Below, in pieces: positions 6,897 to 15,214 of a stretch of DNA of 20,899 nucleotides. This stretch comes from Flavobacteriaceae bacterium UBA6231 (lineage in GTDB: Bacteria > Bacteroidota > Bacteroidia > Flavobacteriales > Flavobacteriaceae): the NCBI GenBank assembly GCA_002441545.1, contig DJWL01000068.1:1-20899 (forward strand). Direction: 5' to 3'. The position numbers were made by a program, and so were the translations under genes. The number at the start of each line of letters is the position of its first letter. Within the stretch, counting starts at the first letter, position 1. The notes under the pieces are model-generated. The model worked only from the letters and a program-made list of their open reading frames with translations, ran no database searches and was not told the origin of the DNA.

Positions 6897-8237
6897 ATGA
6901 AGAAAATATTAAGCATATTGTTATTATTATTTTGCTTAAATAGCTTTGCATTTTATCAAGGAAAGTTTACTATTCAAAATAAAAAGAAATCAGATAAAAT
7001 TCACTTTCAACTAATCAATAATTTAATTATAATACCTGTTGAAGTCAACGGAATTAAATTATCTTTTATATTAGATACTGGTGTTAGCAAAACCATTATT
7101 TTTAATTATTTAAATATATCAGATTCTTTAAAAATTAAAGATCCAGAGCCTATTTATTTGAGGGGTTTAGGTGATGGGGACTCTGTTGAGGCTTTAAAAT
7201 CAAAAAATAATATTTTTGAGATTGGAGACGCCAAAAACCCCAATCAAGATTTATTTGCAGTCTTTAACGAAAAGATAAATTTTGCTCCAAGACTTGGCAT
7301 ACCTGTTCAAGGCATAGTAGGGTATGATTTATTCAAGGATTTAATAGTAGAAATCAATTATTCAAATAAGTATATTAGGTTAACTGAACCAGATAAATTC
7401 AATTATAAAAAATGTGAAAAATGCGAAACCCTTAATTTAGAATTCTACAATAATAAACCATATCTTAATGCTTCTGTTAAAATTGAAAACAGGAGCATAC
7501 CAATAAAATTACTGATAGATTCTGGCGGCAGTGATGCTTTATGGTTATTTGAAAATGATACCTTAGGAATTAAGCATAGCAATAAATATTTTAATGATTT
7601 TCTTGGTCATGGTTTAAGTGGAAGTGTCTACGGAAAGCGTTCAAAAATAGATGAATTTTCATTAAATGGCTTCGTGCTAAAAAATGCAAATGTGGCATTT
7701 CCTGATTCTACTTCAATTTCTTTTGCTAAACAATTTAAAGAAAGGAATGGCAGTTTGGCTGGCAACATTTTAAAAAGATTTAACATTATAGTAAATTATC
7801 AGAAGGCAACATTAACCATCAAAAAGAACAGTCTTTTTAAACATGATTTCAGTTATAACAAAAGTGGTATTGAGTTAGCACATAATGGTGTGAGATTTGT
7901 AAAGGAAATTGATAATAAAATTGTTCAAGATAAGAGTGGTTTAGGTAATGAAAATAGTAGCAAAACATATAAAATTGTTTTTGACGCTAGTTACAAATTT
8001 ACTTTAAAGCCAGCTTATGCTATTGTGGAACTTAGAGAGAATTCTCCAGCATTTAAGGCAGGTTTAAAAGTAGATGATATTGTTTTAAGCATTAACGGAA
8101 AAATGGCTCATCAATATACCTTACAAGACTTAATGCAAAAATTTTATGATAAAGAAGGTACAAGAATAAAACTTTCTGTAGAACGTGATGGAAAAGTGTT
8201 TACTGTTTATTTTAACTTAGAAAATTTATTTGAATAA
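6897..8237 (+). CDS. Secreted retropepsin-like aspartyl protease with C-terminal PDZ domain
   Basis: The 446-residue protein starts with a signal peptide (MKKILSILLLLFCLNSFA). Two aspartyl-protease motifs follow: FILDTGVSKTIIF with Asp60, and LLIDSGGSDALWL with Asp208, each trailed by a hydrophobic-Gly segment (GIVGYDLF at 139-146, LAGNILKRFN near 290). The two lobes in one chain suggest an intramolecular version of the retropepsin dimer. A PDZ domain covers about 368-440 (AIVELRENSPAFKAGLKVDD) and may present C-terminal peptides. It likely acts in the periplasm or outside the cell as a protease or peptide-binding protein. It is a single-gene unit between divergent aminotransferase-murB and the convergent DUF1573 gene, closed by a hairpin terminator. 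The substrate is not known. Confidence 0.88.
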   Translation: MKKILSILLLLFCLNSFAFYQGKFTIQNKKKSDKIHFQLINNLIIIPVEVNGIKLSFILDTGVSKTIIFNYLNISDSLKIKDPEPIYLRGLGDGDSVEALKSKNNIFEIGDAKNPNQDLFAVFNEKINFAPRLGIPVQGIVGYDLFKDLIVEINYSNKYIRLTEPDKFNYKKCEKCETLNLEFYNNKPYLNASVKIENRSIPIKLLIDSGGSDALWLFENDTLGIKHSNKYFNDFLGHGLSGSVYGKRSKIDEFSLNGFVLKNANVAFPDSTSISFAKQFKERNGSLAGNILKRFNIIVNYQKATLTIKKNSLFKHDFSYNKSGIELAHNGVRFVKEIDNKIVQDKSGLGNENSSKTYKIVFDASYKFTLKPAYAIVELRENSPAFKAGLKVDDIVLSINGKMAHQYTLQDLMQKFYDKEGTRIKLSVERDGKVFTVYFNLENLFE

Positions 8238-8274
8238 AAGAGGTCTAAGCAAATTTATGTTTAGACCTCTTTTT
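8236..8274. terminator. Bidirectional hairpin terminator between protease and DUF1573 genes
   Basis: The inverted repeat AAAAGAGGTCTAA (8236-8248) pairs with its complement at 8261-8273 across a 12-base loop. The GAGGTCTAA core is flanked by A and T runs, so it can terminate both convergent genes. Confidence 0.88.
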
Positions 8275-8293
8275 TGATTTTCTTTAATGGATA

Positions 8294-8722
8294 TTACTGT
8301 TCAACAACACTTTTATCTTTCTTTTCTAGTACACTTTCTTTGCTAGAATCAATAACTTCACCTTTTATTTTTAAGGCAACAGTAGGTGTATTAGCATTAG
8401 AAATAACAGTTATTGTTTTTCTAATAGGATTTACTCTATTAGTATCATATTTCACTTGAATCTCACCTTTTTGTCCAGGTAAAATAGGCTCTTTTGACCA
8501 TTTTGGAACAGTACAACCACAGCTAGAAGTTACTTTTGATACAATTAAAGGAGCATCTCCTGTATTGGTAAATTCAAAAACCCTTAAACCATCAGAGCCT
8601 TTTTCTATAGTTCCATAATCTACAGTATCAGTTTTAAAATCAATTTTAGCTACTTTTTCTTGAGCGTTTATTGATAAGCTGATTAAACCTATAAATAAAA
8701 TAGTAATTATTTTTTTCATCAT
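8294..8722 (-). CDS. Secreted DUF1573 domain protein
   Basis: The 142-residue protein has a signal peptide (about 1-20, with SINAQ before the cleavage site) and a DUF1573 domain (about 25-123). The hallmark SSCGCTVPKW, PILPGQKGEIQVKYDT and KTITVISNANTP motifs are all present. The domain is an immunoglobulin-like beta sandwich related to the MSP/ASH type and is abundant in Bacteroidota, where its role is mostly unknown. The CGC pair may form a disulfide or bind metal. A charged tail (about 127-142) follows the domain. The protein is monocistronic with its own promoter upstream; the alternative start is the second Met, one codon on. Confidence 0.9.
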   Translation of the reverse strand: MMKKIITILFIGLISLSINAQEKVAKIDFKTDTVDYGTIEKGSDGLRVFEFTNTGDAPLIVSKVTSSCGCTVPKWSKEPILPGQKGEIQVKYDTNRVNPIRKTITVISNANTPTVALKIKGEVIDSSKESVLEKKDKSVVEQ

Positions 8723-8741
8723 AAAAATTTTAGAATGTTAG

Positions 8742-8773
8742 TAAACATACTTACTTTTTCCACAATCTGCAAA
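8742..8773 (-). promoter_or_regulatory. Promoter of the DUF1573 gene
   Basis: Minus-strand TTTG (8770-8773) and TATGTTTA (8742-8749, one mismatch to TAnnTTTG) are 20 bases apart, near the ideal spacing. The box ends 19 bases before the ATG at 8722. Confidence 0.5.
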
Positions 8774-8843
8774 AAAAATAGATGAAATGCATGTTTGTTA
8801 ACGCTTTTCATCAACATCATTTTTGTCAATAGTAAATATTGGC

Positions 8844-8874
8844 TTTCACAGAAAAAGAAATATAAGTACTTTTG
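8844..8874 (+). promoter_or_regulatory. valS promoter
   Basis: TACTTTTG (8867-8874) matches TAnnTTTG exactly. TTTC (8844-8847, one mismatch to TTTG) lies 19 bases upstream, the preferred spacing. The box ends 30 bases before the ATG at 8905, and its last three bases are the TTG that a longest-frame call would take as the start. Confidence 0.65.
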
Positions 8875-8904
8875 CAAATCAATATTCAAAAACTATTCCA
8901 AAGT

Positions 8905-11535
8905 ATGCAAATTCCATCAAAATATGATGCAAGTCAGGTAGAAAGCAAATGGTATGAGTACTGGATGAAGCATAATTATTTTCATTCAGAACCAGATGAA
9001 AGAGAACCATATACTATTGTAATCCCTCCACCAAATGTGACGGGCGTATTGCATATGGGACATATGTTAAACAACACCATTCAAGACGTTTTAATTCGTA
9101 GAGCGCGTTTGCAAGGAAAAAATGCATGTTGGATTCCAGGTACAGACCATGCGTCTATAGCTACAGAAGCCAAAGTGGTTGCTAAACTGAAAGAACAGGG
9201 GATTGATAAAAATAATTTATCACGTGATGAGTTTTTAAAGCATGCTTGGGATTGGACACATGAATATGGGGGAGTTATCCTTGAGCAATTAAAAAAATTA
9301 GGTTGTTCATGTGATTGGGACAGAACCAAATTCACTATGGATGACGACATGAGCGAAGCGGTTATTAAAGTGTTTGTTGATTTGTACAACAAAGGCTTAA
9401 TTTATCGTGGTCATCGTATGGTCAATTGGGATCCGGAAGCTAAAACAACATTGTCCGACGAAGAAGTTATTTATGAAGAAAAGCAAGGGCTGTTATACTA
9501 TATAAAATATCAAGTAGAAGGGACTAATGAAAGCTTAACAATAGCAACAACACGTCCTGAAACCATTTTTGGAGATACAGCAATTTGCATTAACCCAAAT
9601 GATAAACGTTTTAAACATCTTAAAGGGAAAAAAGCCTTAGTACCTATTTGTAATAGAGTGATTCCAATTATTGAAGACGAATATGTTGATATGGAATTTG
9701 GTACTGGTTGTTTAAAAGTAACACCAGCACATGATGAAAACGATAAAAATTTAGGGGATAAGCATCAATTACAAGTCATTGATATTTTTAATGATAATGC
9801 AACTTTAAATAGTTTTGGACTGCATTACGAAGGTAAAGATCGCTTTGTAGTAAGAAAGGAAATTCAAAAAGAATTAGAGGAAAAAGGGCAATTAGTTAAA
9901 ACCGAAAACTATATAAATAAAGTAGGAACCAGCGAAAGAACCAAAGCTGTAATTGAACCTCGATTATCAGATCAGTGGTTTTTAAAAATGGAAGATTTGG
10001 TAAAACCTGCTATTAAAGCAGTTTTAGAAGATGGTGAGGTAAAGTTGTTTCCTAAAAAGTTTGAAAACACATATCGTCATTGGATGGAAAATATTCGCGA
10101 CTGGAATATTTCTCGTCAGTTATTATGGGGCCAACAAATTCCGGCTTATTATTATGGTGATGGAAATGACGATTTTGTAGTGGCAGAAAATCTTGAAGAT
10201 GCTTTAAAACTTGCAAAAGAAAAAACTAATAACCAAAACTTAACAAGTTCAAACCTAGTTCAAGATACTGATGCCTTAGATACTTGGTTTTCTTCTTGGT
10301 TATGGCCAATTAGTGTTTTTGACGGTATTCGTTATCCAGAAAATAAAGAAATTCAATATTATTATCCAACCAACGATTTAGTAACTGGGCCAGATATTTT
10401 GTTTTTCTGGGTTGCTAGAATGATTATTGCAGGTTACGAATACAGAGATGAAAAGCCATTTCAAAATGTATATTTAACTGGTTTAGTGCGAGACAAACAA
10501 CGTAGAAAAATGAGTAAATCATTAGGAAATTCTCCTGATGCTTTGAAACTTATTGAAGAGTTTGGCGCAGATGGAGTAAGAGTAGGGTTGTTGTTAAGTT
10601 CTGCTGCAGGAAATGATTTGTTATTTGATGAGGTTTTATGTCAACAAGGTAAAGGGTTTGCCAACAAAATTTGGAATGCATTCAGACTAATTCAAGGTTG
10701 GGAAATTGCCGATATAGAACAGCCTAAATCTTCAAAAACTGCAATAGAATGGTTTGAAGCCAAGTTTCAGGAAACATTAGTGGTGATTGAAGATCATTTT
10801 AGTAAATACCGCATCAGTGATGCATTAATGGAAACTTATAAGTTAATCTGGAATGATTTCTGTTCATGGTTTTTAGAGATGATAAAACCTGAATATCAAA
10901 AACCAATTGATAAAGAAACTTATAAAGCAGTTATTTCAATTTTAGAGAATAATCTAAAAATATTACATCCATTTATGCCATTTTTAACAGAAGATATTTG
11001 GCAATATATTTTAGAAAGGACTCCAAAAGAAGCTTTGATTGTTTCTAAATGGCCAAAATCTGTAAACTATGATAAAACCTTAATTCCAGAATTTGATTTT
11101 GCTTCAGAAGTAGTTTCAGGCATCAGAAATATTAGGAAAGAAAAGAATATTCCTTTTAAGGATACTATTCAGTTTTCTGTAATCAATAATGAAAATACTA
11201 CAACAACTTTTGATGAGGTAATTATTAAAATGGGTAATTTAGAATCAATCAATTACACAGCAAAAGCTATTGAAGGTGCCTTAACGTTTAGAGTAAAATC
11301 AAACGAATATTTTATTCCAATGGTTGGAACAATAGATGTTGAAGCAGAAATTAAAAAATTAACAGACGAGTTAAATTATACAGAAGGTTTTTTAAAATCA
11401 GTTCAAAAAAAGCTTTCAAACGAGCGATTTGTTGCTGGTGCACCTGAGCAAGTTATTACAAATGAGAGAAATAAAGAAGCAGATGCTTTAGCAAAAATTG
11501 AAACAATTAAAGCTAGTTTAGCTAGTTTGAAATAA
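8905..11535 (+). CDS. valS: Valyl-tRNA synthetase
   Basis: This class I aminoacyl-tRNA synthetase charges tRNA-Val with valine and edits mischarged threonine. The 876 residues carry the HIGH-type motif in PPPNVTGVLHMGHML near residue 41, the editing (CP1) domain with TIATTRPETIFGDTA, DWNISRQLLWGQQIPAYY, and KMSKSLGNSPDAL near residue 534. An anticodon-binding helical domain follows, then the C-terminal coiled-coil arm (about 812-876) typical of ValRS. The ATG at 8905 is preferred to the in-frame TTG at 8872, since that TTG is part of the promoter -7 box and the MQIPSKYDASQVESKWYEYW start fits the family. The NlpC/P60 gene follows 45 bases later on the same strand with no clear terminator between them. 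Confidence 0.97.
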   Translation: MQIPSKYDASQVESKWYEYWMKHNYFHSEPDEREPYTIVIPPPNVTGVLHMGHMLNNTIQDVLIRRARLQGKNACWIPGTDHASIATEAKVVAKLKEQGIDKNNLSRDEFLKHAWDWTHEYGGVILEQLKKLGCSCDWDRTKFTMDDDMSEAVIKVFVDLYNKGLIYRGHRMVNWDPEAKTTLSDEEVIYEEKQGLLYYIKYQVEGTNESLTIATTRPETIFGDTAICINPNDKRFKHLKGKKALVPICNRVIPIIEDEYVDMEFGTGCLKVTPAHDENDKNLGDKHQLQVIDIFNDNATLNSFGLHYEGKDRFVVRKEIQKELEEKGQLVKTENYINKVGTSERTKAVIEPRLSDQWFLKMEDLVKPAIKAVLEDGEVKLFPKKFENTYRHWMENIRDWNISRQLLWGQQIPAYYYGDGNDDFVVAENLEDALKLAKEKTNNQNLTSSNLVQDTDALDTWFSSWLWPISVFDGIRYPENKEIQYYYPTNDLVTGPDILFFWVARMIIAGYEYRDEKPFQNVYLTGLVRDKQRRKMSKSLGNSPDALKLIEEFGADGVRVGLLLSSAAGNDLLFDEVLCQQGKGFANKIWNAFRLIQGWEIADIEQPKSSKTAIEWFEAKFQETLVVIEDHFSKYRISDALMETYKLIWNDFCSWFLEMIKPEYQKPIDKETYKAVISILENNLKILHPFMPFLTEDIWQYILERTPKEALIVSKWPKSVNYDKTLIPEFDFASEVVSGIRNIRKEKNIPFKDTIQFSVINNENTTTTFDEVIIKMGNLESINYTAKAIEGALTFRVKSNEYFIPMVGTIDVEAEIKKLTDELNYTEGFLKSVQKKLSNERFVAGAPEQVITNERNKEADALAKIETIKASLASLK

Positions 11536-11580
11536 ATTAATTAAACTTTAAATTAAGTTCAATCCTTAATAAATTTAAAA

Positions 11581-12777
11581 ATGAATAAAAACATTCTGAA
11601 GGTAATTTTTACATGTTTTGGGTTAATGTTTTTTGCGGCTTGTAAAAATAATACAGAGAAAGTAGATTTATTGAGTGGTAAATTAGTAACAATTAAAGCT
11701 AAATATGCTCCAGATAAAAGGGTAGCGTTGTTTAACGTAGAATTTGAAAAAGAAAATGGCACGTATCTTTTAAAAGGAGAAAGTGATTTACCTGAAGCTG
11801 TTGCCGATTTAAAAGAGAAGTTAAAAGCTGAGAATATTAATTTTATTGATAGTATTCAAATACTACCTTCAGAAGATTTAAATGGTAAAACGTTTGGTTT
11901 GGTTAACATTTCTGTAGCAAACTTAAGGAGTAACCCAAAGCACTCCGCAGAACTTGCAACACAAGCTACATTAGGTACGCCTGTAAAAATTCTTAAAAAA
12001 GAAGGAAGCTGGTCGCTAATTCAAACACCAGATAAATATTTGTCTTGGGTAGATGATGGAGGTATTGTAGATATGACCTCAACAGAAATATCAACTTGGA
12101 AATCGCTTCCTAAAATTATATACACAAATATTGTTGGTAGTACCTATTCAGAACCAGATGTTCAATCTCAAGTTGTTTCTGATATTGTAGCAGGCAGTAT
12201 TTTAGAACTTTTTGTTGAAGAAAAAGACTTTTTTAAAGTAAAATACCCTGATAACAGAATTGCTTTTGTTATAAAAAATGAAGCACAATTATATGATGAT
12301 TGGTTGAAGAATACAAAACCAACAGCAGAATCTTTAATTGCTACATCAAAAAAATTAATGGGATTGCCATATTTATGGGGAGGAACTTCAACAAAAGGAG
12401 TTGATTGTAGTGGTTTTACAAAAACAGTTTACTTTTTAAACGGCATGGTAATTCCAAGAGATGCCTCACAGCAAGTTAATACGGGGCAATTAACAGATGA
12501 GATCAAAAAATTTGATCAATTGCAACCAGGAGACTTACTATTTTTTGGTAGAAAGGCGACCGATTCTACTACCGAAAAAGTAGTTCATGTTGGAATGTGG
12601 ATTGGTAACAATGAGTTTATTCACTCTTCTGGAAAAGTTAGAATTAGCAGTATTGATAAGGATTCTCCAAACTTTGACCCTGATAATTTAAACAGGTATT
12701 TGCGTTCAAAAAGAATAATAAATAGTGAAGATGATGCCTTGCTTAATTTAATAAGAACACCAGTTTTTAAAGATTGA
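11581..12777 (+). CDS. SH3-containing NlpC/P60 (C40) peptidase, probable lipoprotein
   Basis: The 398-residue protein has a lipoprotein-type leader (MNKNILKVIFTCFGLMFFAA, then Cys21). An N-terminal region of unclear fold (about 30-105), two SH3-like segments (about 106-160, VNISVANLRSNP, and about 180-235) and a C-terminal NlpC/P60 domain (about 248-365) follow. The catalytic Cys276 in DCSGF, His336 in HVGMW and third residue His348 in FIHSSG are present, so it should be an active cell-wall peptidase. The layout resembles YkfC-type gamma-D-glutamyl-L-diamino-acid endopeptidases, which cut or recycle peptidoglycan stem peptides; that specificity is inferred. It likely sits in the periplasm on a membrane leaflet. 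It lies downstream of valS and may be cotranscribed. Confidence 0.9.
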   Translation: MNKNILKVIFTCFGLMFFAACKNNTEKVDLLSGKLVTIKAKYAPDKRVALFNVEFEKENGTYLLKGESDLPEAVADLKEKLKAENINFIDSIQILPSEDLNGKTFGLVNISVANLRSNPKHSAELATQATLGTPVKILKKEGSWSLIQTPDKYLSWVDDGGIVDMTSTEISTWKSLPKIIYTNIVGSTYSEPDVQSQVVSDIVAGSILELFVEEKDFFKVKYPDNRIAFVIKNEAQLYDDWLKNTKPTAESLIATSKKLMGLPYLWGGTSTKGVDCSGFTKTVYFLNGMVIPRDASQQVNTGQLTDEIKKFDQLQPGDLLFFGRKATDSTTEKVVHVGMWIGNNEFIHSSGKVRISSIDKDSPNFDPDNLNRYLRSKRIINSEDDALLNLIRTPVFKD

Positions 12778-12783
12778 GCGATT

Positions 12784-12814
12784 AAAAATAGATTTATCAG
12801 AGAATTCTATTTTT
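12784..12814. terminator. Weak AT-rich hairpin between NlpC/P60 and SET genes
   Basis: AAAAATAGA (12784-12792) pairs with its complement at 12806-12814 over a 13-base loop. The stem has one G-C pair, and its right arm covers the SET gene stop. It may help end the convergent genes but is not a strong terminator. Confidence 0.35.
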
Positions 12815-13394
12815 CTGAATAGAAGTTTTTAATAATAGATTCCATCTCTTTCTTCTTTTCAGAAATGGCAATAATTTCATTCCAAATATCATCAGAGATC
12901 AATGATTTTAAGGGTTGCTCAAGTTTTGGTATTTTATAAAAAACTTTAAGCAGTTTTTTATCCCATATTTTTGAATATTTCAATAAATCATCTGGATATA
13001 CTACTTTCCTTTTTGTGCCTTCATCAATGCCTCTAAATGGTTTTGAAACATTTAGGTAGCCATAATCATCCGTTAATTGTTCTCCTGGATGAATGTCTCT
13101 TATAGCAATTTCAAAATCGTAAGCTGTACTAAGACAATTAGAGTTAAAACTATGATTTACAAAGCGGCCATTATCCCAACAAAGTACTAGGTTTCCATTG
13201 TTGTTTCTAAAGGTATACGTGTCTAAAATATCTTGGTAAATACTATCCATAGTTTGAAAATCCATAGGACTAAATTCTCTGTCAAGCTTGTCTAACGCCC
13301 ACGTAATGGTTCCTGCTGCAATAAATTCTGTAGCAATCACACCATATCCAATATCATTATTTATAAATTTAAGTTCAGTTTTTGGGTGGATCAT
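12807..13394 (-). CDS. SET-domain protein, probable lysine methyltransferase
   Basis: The 195-residue protein holds a compact SET domain (about 6-120): IGYGVIATEFIAAGTI (15-30) for the first strands, RFVNHSFNSNC (77-87) with the NHS motif that helps bind S-adenosylmethionine, and GEQLTDDYGY (104-113) with the expected active-site Tyr. The pseudoknot-forming motifs are therefore intact. It lacks the cysteine-rich pre- and post-SET regions of histone methyltransferases. A basic and helical tail (about 125-195) follows. The target protein is unknown. The gene starts 38 bases after the acyl-CoA-binding protein stop and probably ends the cdsA-psd operon. It could also act on a substrate other than a protein lysine. 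Confidence 0.85.
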   Translation of the reverse strand: MIHPKTELKFINNDIGYGVIATEFIAAGTITWALDKLDREFSPMDFQTMDSIYQDILDTYTFRNNNGNLVLCWDNGRFVNHSFNSNCLSTAYDFEIAIRDIHPGEQLTDDYGYLNVSKPFRGIDEGTKRKVVYPDDLLKYSKIWDKKLLKVFYKIPKLEQPLKSLISDDIWNEIIAISEKKKEMESIIKNFYSEK

Positions 13395-13432
13395 ACATGT
13401 TATGTTTTGTTGAACTTTTCTGGAAATAAAAA

Positions 13433-13699
13433 CTATTTTCTGTAAAGAAAATAATTATTCACTAACTCAATGTAAGCAGTTTTGGCTTCATCTGGAGTAA
13501 TATCTTTAATTTGAAATAAAGCATTGGTTTTGAAAGCATTTATTATAGGTTTTTTACTTCCAGGTCTGCTGTAGTTGTTTGTAGCTTTTTTATAATAAGC
13601 GTACAACCGTAGTAAAAAATCGGCAGGAAAAGGCTCTGTGTACTCATTAACACGATTAACAGCCTCTTGAAACTCTTTATCTAAATCTTTACTAGTCAT
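13433..13699 (-). CDS. Acyl-CoA-binding protein (ACBP family)
   Basis: This 88-residue cytosolic protein should form the four-helix ACBP fold that carries medium- and long-chain acyl-CoA esters. Family signatures are LDKEFQEAVNRVN (6-18), LLRLYAYYKKAT (29-40) with the acyl-CoA-contacting Tyr and Lys, SRPGSKKPIINAFKTNA (44-60), and the final helix DEAKTAYIELVNN (70-82). The tryptophan usual in the WDAW segment is replaced, here NAFKTN. Length is typical (86-90). I chose ATG at 13697-13699; a GTG ten codons upstream would lengthen the overlap with psd. With this start it overlaps the psd stop by 8 bases, which suggests coupling to phospholipid synthesis. Confidence 0.9.
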   Translation of the reverse strand: MTSKDLDKEFQEAVNRVNEYTEPFPADFLLRLYAYYKKATNNYSRPGSKKPIINAFKTNALFQIKDITPDEAKTAYIELVNNYFLYRK

Positions 13700-14348
13700 T
13701 AATTTCAGCAATAACACTTTCTCCTCCACGAACTTTTTGGTTCAGTTCTACTTTTATTTTAGTATTTAAAGGTAAAAATAAATCTACTCTTGAACCAAAT
13801 TTTATAAAACCTGAATCTGTGCCTTGAGTAACTTGATCATTTGTTTTTGCATAATTAACAATGCGTCTTGCTAAGGCTCCTGCTATTTGTCGGTATAATA
13901 CTTTTCCGTAAGTTTTGTTGTCAACCACTACAGTTGTTCGTTCATTTTCTTCGCTAGCTTTAGGATGCCATGCAACCAAGTATTTTCCAGGGTGGTATTT
14001 GCTAAATATTACATTTCCGCTAATTGGATAACGAGTTACATGCACATTTATTGGAGACATAAATACGCTAACTTGTAGTCTTTTTTCTTTAAAATATTCT
14101 TTCTCAAACACCTCTTCAATAACTACAACTTTTCCATCAACTGGCGAAATAACTTGCTTATCATTAAGAACTGTATTTCTTTTAGGATTTCTAAAGAATT
14201 GAAGTATAAGTATTAAAAATCCGAATAATACAAACCATAAACAATTTTGAAGCCATGTTATATGGATAAACTTATCAATGAGCAGAAATGATACTATAAC
14301 AAATAGAAATGTTGCAAATATGATTTTATGTCCTTCTTTATGAAACAT
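13692..14348 (-). CDS. psd: Phosphatidylserine decarboxylase proenzyme (short PSD-A type)
   Basis: Psd converts phosphatidylserine to phosphatidylethanolamine at the inner membrane. The 218-residue proenzyme has two N-terminal membrane segments (about 9-24 and 31-52) and the motifs ISPVDGKV with Asp71, FMSPINVHVTRYP with His103, and FIKFGSRVDLFLP, where self-cleavage between Gly185 and Ser186 makes the pyruvoyl group on the new alpha chain. The Asp-His-Ser set for maturation is complete. The length fits the short bacterial class without a long C-terminal extension. It overlaps cdsA by 11 bases and the acyl-CoA-binding protein gene by 8, so the three are almost certainly one operon. Confidence 0.96.
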   Translation of the reverse strand: MFHKEGHKIIFATFLFVIVSFLLIDKFIHITWLQNCLWFVLFGFLILILQFFRNPKRNTVLNDKQVISPVDGKVVVIEEVFEKEYFKEKRLQVSVFMSPINVHVTRYPISGNVIFSKYHPGKYLVAWHPKASEENERTTVVVDNKTYGKVLYRQIAGALARRIVNYAKTNDQVTQGTDSGFIKFGSRVDLFLPLNTKIKVELNQKVRGGESVIAEIND

Positions 14349-15159
14349 ATAGTGTAATTCTTAAAAAAAAATATATAAATGGTGCAGCAAAAATAATACT
14401 GTCTAAACGGTCTAATAAACCACCATGACCAGGCATAATCATTCCGCTGTCTTTAACGTTTGCTTGTCTTTTAAATTTTGATTCTATTAGGTCTCCTAAT
14501 GTTCCAAAAACACTAATAATGATACTTAATATTAGCCAATTCGTAAAGCTTAAACTTTGCGTAAAGGTAGCAATAAAATAGCTTGCAATACATGAAAAAA
14601 ACAATCCGCCTAAGAATCCTTCAACAGTTTTTTTTGGAGAAATTTTTTCAAATAATTTTTGTTTCCCAAAATTTTTTCCAACTAAATATGCAAAGGTGTC
14701 GTTAACCCAAATTAATATAAAAGAGCCTAATAAAATACTAGGATTGTATGGTTTAAAGTAGTTTGCAATTAAAATCAAAAAAACGAAAGAGCTCGAAACA
14801 TAAAAGGTAGTGAGGATAAATCGTTTTGAAATAAACAATGGAATTGTCTTTTCTGAAAACAAGTCTTTTATTAAAAACAATTCAACAAATATGCTTAAAA
14901 CCATAAGAATTTGAGTGGCTTCATCTAATCCTTTAGTTGTATTTATGTTAAGTTGAGTGTATCCAAAAACAAAAAATAGTGCTATAAATATGAAATACGG
15001 AATGATACTTTTTAATTGAATAAGCTTATTGAATTCAAATAAACTTATAATTCCAAAAACAAAAAATAAAGCAATTAGAGTTTGTAAATTATAGAGAGAA
15101 GTAATTAAAAGTAAAACATAAAACAGACCAGAAAGTGCCCTAATTAAAATATCTTTCAT
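14338..15159 (-). CDS. cdsA: Phosphatidate cytidylyltransferase (CDP-diglyceride synthase)
   Basis: CdsA makes CDP-diacylglycerol from CTP and phosphatidic acid, the precursor of all phospholipids through phosphatidylserine or phosphatidylglycerol phosphate. The 273 residues form about eight membrane helices. The family signature is complete near the C-terminus: FGTLGDLIESKFKRQANVKD, then PGHGGLLDRLDSIIFA, with the metal-binding aspartates in GD and DRLDS. It overlaps psd by 11 bases, in pathway order. The LUD protein gene lies 55 bases upstream with no terminator or clear promoter between, so they may share a transcript. Confidence 0.95.
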   Translation of the reverse strand: MKDILIRALSGLFYVLLLITSLYNLQTLIALFFVFGIISLFEFNKLIQLKSIIPYFIFIALFFVFGYTQLNINTTKGLDEATQILMVLSIFVELFLIKDLFSEKTIPLFISKRFILTTFYVSSSFVFLILIANYFKPYNPSILLGSFILIWVNDTFAYLVGKNFGKQKLFEKISPKKTVEGFLGGLFFSCIASYFIATFTQSLSFTNWLILSIIISVFGTLGDLIESKFKRQANVKDSGMIMPGHGGLLDRLDSIIFAAPFIYFFLRITLYVS

Positions 15160-15214
15160 TTTAAATGATTTGTTTTATTGAAACAGTTTGAGAATTGTAA
15201 CGCAATATTAATAA

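Noticed and set aside
8723..8904. Longest intergenic stretch, checked for a small gene, tRNA or riboswitch
   Set aside because: Only divergent promoters for the DUF1573 gene and valS were seen; no cloverleaf, T-box-like structure or coding frame was supported.
9081..9392. Minus-strand open frame inside valS
   Set aside because: Antisense shadow of a conserved synthetase region.
11526..11558. Possible promoter TTTG-N19-TAAATTAA before the NlpC/P60 gene
   Set aside because: The -7 part lacks the TTTG end, and the AT-rich gap makes such a match likely by chance.
13699..13729. GTG start for the acyl-CoA-binding protein ten codons upstream
   Set aside because: It would lengthen the psd overlap to 38 bases, and the ATG start matches the ACBP family N-terminus and length.
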